From Carnegiea gigantea (taxonomy: Eukaryota > Streptophyta > Magnoliopsida > Caryophyllales > Cactaceae), in contig JAKOGI010000449.1 of assembly GCA_029747015.1 (NCBI GenBank), positions 494,001 to 558,000 on the forward strand: 64,000 nucleotides of DNA. The letters run 5' to 3'. The notes under the pieces were generated by a model. It ran no database searches and was not told where the DNA came from. It saw only the letters and a program-made list of their open reading frames with translations. This document shows, one piece after another, positions 58,284-64,000 of the stretch. Positions within the stretch are counted from its first letter, which is position 1, and each line of letters opens with the position of its first letter. The translations under genes were made by a program, and so were the position numbers.

Positions 58284-58299
58284 AAGGTCACGTGACCTT
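58284..58299. promoter_or_regulatory. Perfect 16 bp palindrome with a G-box core
   Basis: AAGGTCACGTGACCTT equals its own reverse complement. Its centre CACGTG is the G-box bound by plant bZIP and bHLH factors. It lies upstream of the Ulp1-like gene, so a promoter role is possible but unproven. The following 58300-58774 stretch shows no gene. Confidence 0.55.
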
Positions 58300-58774
58300 T
58301 CTTGCCTTGTTCATTCTCCCTCTCTCGTCGAATATTCACTCTCCTTCTTCATCTCGCTTTCGCTTCTGTCATCTTCCTGATCATTTTGCCCATATTATTT
58401 GCAAAGTTTCCTCCAATTGTTTGCTTTGTGATTTGAATTTCGTGCGTTTTTGTGCAAATCATTGGTATTCGCTAGTTGTTTTTGATAATTTGTAGTGAGT
58501 TGTTCTAATACTTACATTTGGTGGTTTTTACATCATTGATTTTGTATTTGTGGTTGTCTGTTTTGGCTTGATTTTAGTTGTAGATCCATGTTTTTCGCAA
58601 GATCTAGGGTTTCTACGTAAGTTTAGTGGATTTTAGGATGTTATATGGTAAATTGCTCGCTCTTATGTGCAATTTCTTGCTTTGATTCTTTATATTTCTC
58701 ATATCGTGGATCTTGATTTACGACATTTAGTGTAAAGTTTCAGTTTTAGCATTTTGCTCAAATTGGTTTGATAA

Positions 58775-59515
58775 TTAGTGATCTGTACATATGTAAGTAG
58801 TAATTAGTAGTTGTAATATTGGTGATTATCTATCTAGGTAATCATTTCTCTCCTCTAATAGTTTGTAAGTCGGACTAGGTATATTTGTTTAAGGAGAGGA
58901 TGCTCTGAATTGCTTTTATTGGTGATCAATAGTTTTGTTATTAGTGATCGCTAGAATAAGGTTAGTGACCTGTAGGTTATTTATTGATGATCAAGGGATG
59001 TGTTATTAGTGATCGCTATATATCTATTAGTGATCAGTAGTAGTAATATCTAGTGATCAACAAATATAAGATAAGTGATCAGTAGGAACAATATTAGTGA
59101 CCACACACACATTACTCACTAATCATTCTAAGAAGTGCACTTGGTGATCAGTACATGTATGTTTGGTGATCAAATAGAATGAGGTCTCAACGGATGTTTC
59201 TTGGTGATCAGTAGACATTTTATTAGTGATCAATAGTTTTGTTGTTAGTGATCGCTAGAATAAGATTAGTGATCTGTAGTTTATTTATTGTTGATCCATT
59301 ATTAGTGATCAGTAGACCTCTTATTAGTAATCAACAGTTTTTGGCAATTTGTGTTTTTGGTGATCAACGGATGTATTATTAGTGATCAGTAGAGATGGAT
59401 ATTTGTTGAATAAATATTTAGTATTGTAATTGTTATTGAATTTTATTGCTTTTGCTGTTAGGTGATCAATAGCTTTCTGGTTAGTGGTCGATTGTTATAT
59501 GATAAGTGATCTCTC
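58775..59515 (+). repeat. Left GTGATCA motif array
   Basis: About 18 exact GTGATC words occur, mostly as TTAGTGATCAGTAG, TTGGTGATCAATAG or TTAGTGATCGCTAG. The flanking TTA/TTGG always lies to the left, so the array has one orientation. A longer block starting GTGATCAATAGTTTTGTT at 58922 is repeated at 59226 (304 bp apart). Confidence 0.9.
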
Positions 59516-59521
59516 AAATAA

Positions 59522-62405
59522 ATGTTAACGGGGTGGAAGAGGTTAATTCGAGGATTTGGAAGAGCTTATCTCAAGGATATGTTGGATAAGACGAGCATAA
59601 TTGTTGAGGACGAACAATTTAATGAAAAGGAACATCCCAGCAAAGGTGTTGCATATGAAGGTAAAGTTGAAGATCAAATTACAATTTCAAAGGTTAAGGT
59701 GAGCCAAATATGTTTAATTTATTTTGTTATCTATTGAAACAAAAAAAACAAAGAAATTGTACTTCTTCTATTTTTGTCCATTATTTCTAGGTAAGGTGGC
59801 ATATCCTTTTTGACTATAAGTATTGGTTGTTTCCATTAGGCTCTTTTTTGAGACGGTCGAGTGTTAACCGATTTGATAATAACCAACAGTCGATGGCTGG
59901 CGGAAATCATGACAGAGTTGAAGGAGTTGATCCCTGGAGCATACAACCCACTCAAGAGAGTAAGAAATGTAACTGCAGAATCGGTGAGTGATGCCCTCAT
60001 CAGTGATAGGCCTAAGCGGTTGAGGAGTAGAACATCGAGTCTCATAAGACTCGTTTGAATCGGACGGGTTCTTGATGTAGATTGATGAAATTGAGAAGAA
60101 TTACACGGGGTCACGAGATAAGGTGCATGACTTCCCACAGTTCGATATACTAACTTTCAGCCGTGGAGTGTCTCAAGAGGAGAAAGAGGTGCTGCTTGAA
60201 GGAGTGATTGTTGTGATTCACACCCCGATAGTCTGGCAGCAACAGTCCAAGTAATAAACTATGATGTGAAGGACATCGTTACGAGATGTATGACAACCTC
60301 CGTACAGTGTGTCAGCACACCATTGCTACCGGGTACTTCTTCCCGTAGTCTTGTAGCCGAATCTTTTGTTGCTATTTGATGTTATTAAAAATTTGTGATC
60401 ATACTAGCAATGATCCTTTTTCCATGTAGATTTTATCCTCTAAGGTTGAAAGCTGTGATTATACATAAACACATTAGTGATCTTCTGTGTCTTAAATACT
60501 CCCAATGAACGGTAAATATAGTGATTATTACTAATAAAATCAGTGATCTTTAAGAGACAAATCAGTGATCACAAAGATTGTACCAAAAATGTGTTAATTG
60601 GTGATCATTACCACAAAACTTATTGATCATTAGTCGATCAATTAGTGAATCATACAGTTGATGAATTAGTATTCACTTCATGTAGACATGCTTTCCCCCA
60701 CTTCCCCCCCAAATCATATTACAACTGTCTAAATGATCTCGTATGACAGTGCATGGCACTTTTTCCTTAGCACTGTTTTTTATCTAAATCTATATTCATA
60801 CAATTTTCCTAATTAATTGTTGTGTTTTTACAGGTCAAATACTGCTATGTTCCCAAGAAGAAAAAGACGCATTCATTGATCAATCTTTGATGAGAATTGC
60901 GGAGCTTGATCTTTAGATGTGTAAACACTAACCAATATTGACAAAGGCAAAGATGTACTAGTTGAAGCACCGAAAAGGCGCAGAATGGGGTTAGCTCAAT
61001 GTATTATCAGTGCATTGCAAGTAGGTAAAAAAAAAAAAAAAAACGATGCGAGTTTTCTTCGTGATAAACTTAATGTCTATGTTTTTATATTTTTCTCCCA
61101 GGCTACATTCCCCTTCTATGAATTTTATTTCATTGGCTGTGTGTACTAACTATTCCTTCTATGCACCACCCTCGTCAATAGAGTCTGTGCCTTCTTCGTT
61201 CTCCACTTACATGCAGCAGAATACAATGATCTCTCATGATATTTCATACGAACTAAAGCTGTATGCTAACTTTGTCTTCAACTCAGAAGAAGAACAGAGG
61301 TAAGAATAAATATGTGTCCTAGAAAAGTGATTCATATACAAGTCTTTTGTAAACGGTATTTTTTAGTGACGGATTTGTTTGTTTATTCGCTAGCCCAGTG
61401 CTGTACGATGACTTATACTACATGGCCAATCGAGACATGCTCTCAACTATTATTGGCGATGACTGTGTTAACAAAGTCATAATGGACATTTGGGCGAATA
61501 TATTGAATGCAAGTGAACTGAATATAGATCATTGCCATATTCAAAGGCTTTTCTACACAAACGAAGCGTTTGTAAACTAATTGAAAAAAAAATACTTTCA
61601 GTGATATTTTACACATGCATGTATATTTTTTTTATAAAATACAATGATTGTCGCTGTAAAAAGTCTGTGTTTTTTTTTGGGGAAACATTTGTACATGAAG
61701 ACAAAACAGGCAAACAAAGCTGAAGCTATGTTCTTCCGCCAGCTAAACGACGAGCTGTCCTTGAGTCCACATATCGACTTCAAGCAAGTGGACATGGTGA
61801 GAATTAAGCTAGATGAATACACTTTTTTTTAATTAAAAAGTTTTGTTACATTGCTTGTTATTCAGGCACTAATTTATGATAGGTTTTGGTGCTTCAGGTG
61901 TTCTTCCATTGTTCTGACGACAGAAAACAATTTCTTATTTATTTAAATTTCAAGAAAAATAGTATGGACATTATTAACCATATCAAGAGAAAGCGCAGAG
62001 AACATTAAGTATGTGAATGCTGTGCAGATATTTTGGTAAAGCTTCATATAATTTTAGTTTCTCTTAAAAACAAACTTAAGCTGATGCTTTTTGCTAATTT
62101 TATGTTTTTGGTTTTATATGAGCATTGCAGTGCATACTCTTTTAAAAGTATCTCACAGAGGAACAGAGTGATACCAAAAGAGCAAACTCCATTCAAGAAT
62201 TTGAATTGAGATACATAGATATGCCTTAGAAGTAGGAGGCTTCAAAGATAGATGATAATCAAACCATTTATGTTATAAAGCACATGTAGGAATACAAAGG
62301 CCTGCCTCGCCCTTGGGATGTAGGATTCGCAAATGATCAGGCGAACATGCTACTCAACCCTCTTTCAAGAAGAAAAGAATGGCACATGTTTGAGATATCA
62401 CGCTA
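59522..62405 (+). pseudogene. Decayed Ulp1/C48 peptidase-like gene of a transposable element
   Basis: Recognisable exons: 59522-59698 (MLTGWKRLIRGFGRAYL..., GT donor at 59699); about 59790-60240; one from about 60834 (GQILLCSQEEKDAFIDQSL); about 61395-61580 (DDCVNKVIMDIWANILNASE); about 61691-61796; 61898-62010 (VFFHCSDDRKQFLIYLNFKK, MDIINH); and about 62150-62405 (TIYVIKHM-EYKGLPRPWDVG, MLLNPLSRRKEW). The last blocks follow the order of transposon Ulp1 proteases: 'vFFP...HW', 'iiD', 'DCG..v.rhme.Y.G'. The H-W, D and D-C-G residues are replaced, so it would be inactive. Stops occur inside the last exons. Family known role: removal of SUMO-like modifiers. Confidence 0.6.
60390..60660 (+). repeat. 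Middle GTGATCA motif cluster
   Basis: Five exact GTGATC words (about 60394, 60477, 60543, 60565, 60601) plus near matches lie between two recognisable exons. Flanking words (TTAGTGATC, TTGGTGATC) show the same orientation as the left array. GTGATCAC at 60565 is fully palindromic. Confidence 0.8.
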
Positions 62406-62636
62406 ATTATTGTGCGCGCCCCTTATTTGATTTGCATCGCAGGTTGCTGTAGTCCATAAGTTTAGGGTGGAGTGTTGCCACATGATCCTCACTTCACCTA
62501 CCAATGCAATATAGGCACATGTGAAGAGAATGGTGAATGTTTATGAAAAGATAAGGCTAAAAAAGTCAAGAAAGTAGTGGTCAGCTCAGGTAAACGAGAT
62601 GTTTATAGTGAAGAAAGTAGTGGATTTCTGTTGTGA

Positions 62637-63330
62637 TGATCATTACATATGTAATTAATGATCAGTCGTCATATGCAATTCACCTCTTGAATACGAAGCA
62701 TAGTAATGATTACCAAAGCTCCCTGTGTTGATCACTAAGTTTATAACTAACATGTATTGTGATCTTGTAGACATTGCCTAGGACAACATAAAGAAATCCA
62801 TTGATCACCAAGAGTAATACTAATGATCACTAAATGATCACCTATTGATCACTACCTAACAGGATGATATCAGTACCTGTAATTGATAATCTGTAATTAG
62901 TGATCAGTCATCATATGTAATTCATCTCTTGAATACGAAGCATAGTTATAATGATGACCAAAGCTCCTTACATTGATCACTAAGTTTACAACTACAGACA
63001 TATTGTGATCTTATAGACGTTGTCTAGGACAACATAAAGAAATGCATTGACCACCAAAAGAATACTAATGATCACTGAATGATCACTTATTGATCACCAA
63101 AAGTAATACAAGTGATCACTGAATGATCACCTATTGATCACAATACCTGTAATTGATTATATGTTGATAACCATAAATAGAACCAGTGATAAGAAGACAT
63201 ACTTGTAATGATCACCAAAACTGGAACTGTTGATCACTAACTACAATTGAGGATGTGTTGGTCACAATGAAGACACCTAGTGATGACTAAACATAGTTCT
63301 TATGATCACTAAAACAATCCTATTAATCAC
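62637..63330 (-). repeat. Right GTGATCA motif array, inverted
   Basis: About 15 GATCAC words occur, mostly as TTGATCACTAA, ATGATCACC or TTGATCACCAA. These are the reverse complement of the left-array words, so this array is in mirror orientation. Sparse copies continue to the window end (TTGATCACCAAAG near 63979). Confidence 0.9.
62651..63134. repeat. 242 bp tandem duplication inside the right array
   Basis: Copies start with GTAATTA-TGATCAGTC at 62651 and 62893 and share the GAATACGAAGCATAG, GGACAACATAAAGAAAT and AATACTAATGATCACT blocks. Each copy holds several motifs, so the array grew by segment duplication. Confidence 0.9.
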
Positions 63331-63334
63331 CAAA

Positions 63335-64000
63335 GGAACACCTATGGATCATCGACTACAATTCCAAACTTCATTGCCTTCTACCAAATTGACATGTGCA
63401 TTATATCTGCAAATATTTGATCTTTTAATTTGCACCAAAAAAAAGGAAAAAAAGGAAAAAAAAACATAGAAAAATAGATAAAGAACAATTCACTTTTATG
63501 AAAAGAGATGTTGATTAATTAATATTCTTATACGAAGCTAAAATATACGATCAGTTATGATAGCCAACCGACTCTCTCTCTTAATCAGAGTCTCTCTCCT
63601 ATTCTTGCTCTATAGCTCGACTGTCTGTTCACTTGCTGGCGTGCATCTTGTATTGGTATTGTCTGTCTGTCTGTCTCTCTCTTTTCCCCCTCTTTCTCTG
63701 TCTCTCTCTCTCTCTCTCTCTTATAGTTCTAATCTGCAATCTTGTCAATATTCGTCAAACTGCTTCAACTTATCTATAGCTTCTCTACACTTTGAAGGTG
63801 AGATTCTTGACCTTTGTGTTCACATTGGTCTTCTAGTTCTATTTTAGTGCACTTATTTTGGATTTTTTGGCGATTTCTCTTGGATTTCCTTTTATCTTTC
63901 GTAAGTTTGAATATTTTCTTAGAAATCTGGTTTTGAATTCTAATTTAAAAAGCTTATAGTCTATTTTTGAACTACATTGATCACCAAAGCTTTGGTTTCG
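63335..64000. other. End of window, no gene supported
   Basis: AT-rich DNA with A-rich stretches near 63436-63470, a CT microsatellite at about 63697-63722 and scattered GATCACC words. A 96-residue open frame at 63557-63847 is leucine/serine-rich from the CT repeats and has no recognised domain. Confidence 0.5.

Larger units (their letters stand above)
58191..64000 (+). mobile_element. Putative DNA transposon carrying a Ulp1-like gene, right end outside the window
   Basis: The non-repetitive sequence starts abruptly with GGGAACTACTCC at 58191 against the microsatellite. A decayed Ulp1/C48-like gene occupies about 59522-62405. GTGATCA-type motifs are dense on the left (58775-59515) in one orientation and dense on the right (62637-63330) in the opposite one. 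Subterminal repeats in mirror orientation and a Ulp1 domain both occur in plant Mutator-like and CACTA elements. A leading G run and no CACTA end favour Mutator-like. No right terminus or target duplication is available, so class and limits are inference. Confidence 0.55.

Noticed and set aside
59836..60138. 100-residue minus-strand open frame.
   Set aside because: It overlaps plus-strand exons of the Ulp1-like pseudogene and shows no family signature.
58775..63330. Regularly spaced GTGATCA motifs as a CRISPR array or bacterial-type Dam-site cluster.
   Set aside because: Spacing is irregular, spacers are repetitive and AT-rich, and the context is plant DNA with introns and LTR elements.

Overview
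This window is nuclear DNA of a flowering plant, probably a eudicot; I cannot name the species. Evidence: one intact, clearly plant-type gene (a small cytochrome-b5-like steroid/heme-binding protein), plant retrotransposon lineages (Copia, Gypsy Tat, Gypsy Tekay-like, a Reina-like chromovirus), hAT and PIF-like miniature elements, and canonical GT-AG introns. No tRNA, rRNA, CRISPR array or organelle segment was recognised.

Layout. 1-3757: AT-rich DNA with a SINE-like scrap and the 3' end of a LINE. 3758-11410: a Copia element on the minus strand, bounded by an exact CTAAG duplication; its 5' LTR plus gag start is triplicated as ~703 bp units. 11415-12985: a PIF-like miniature element with a second one nested inside it. 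12986-16013: non-coding DNA containing an old ~0.7 kb direct duplication. 16014-16313: the steroid-binding protein gene, the only apparently functional gene. 16459-17016: a hAT-like remnant just upstream of it.

17337-56790 is a deep nest. A decayed Copia element (minus) received a Gypsy Tat element (18072-55902, minus, exact AGGGT duplication). The left LTR of the Tat was later hit by a Tekay-like Gypsy (19391-30515, plus). Its right LTR was hit by a chromovirus-like Gypsy (45214-55173, minus, exact AAATT duplication). The 3' LTR of that chromovirus took a hAT-type element (46160-49355), which took another (46828-48827, exact ATTATTAC duplication). A small hAT (17741-18062) sits directly against the Tat edge. 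Between pol and its 3' LTR the Tat carries two plus-strand (antisense) pseudogenes of plant-mobile-domain type; the first keeps splice sites and an upstream TATA box.

57597-58190 is a compound microsatellite. At 58191 another DNA element appears to begin. It contains a decayed Ulp1/C48-protease-like gene and arrays of a GTGATCA motif that point one way on the left and the opposite way on the right. Its right end lies beyond the window.

Almost every transposon gene here is broken by stops and frameshifts. Boundaries come from reading LTR pairs, target-site duplications and termini by eye; no alignment or database search was run.
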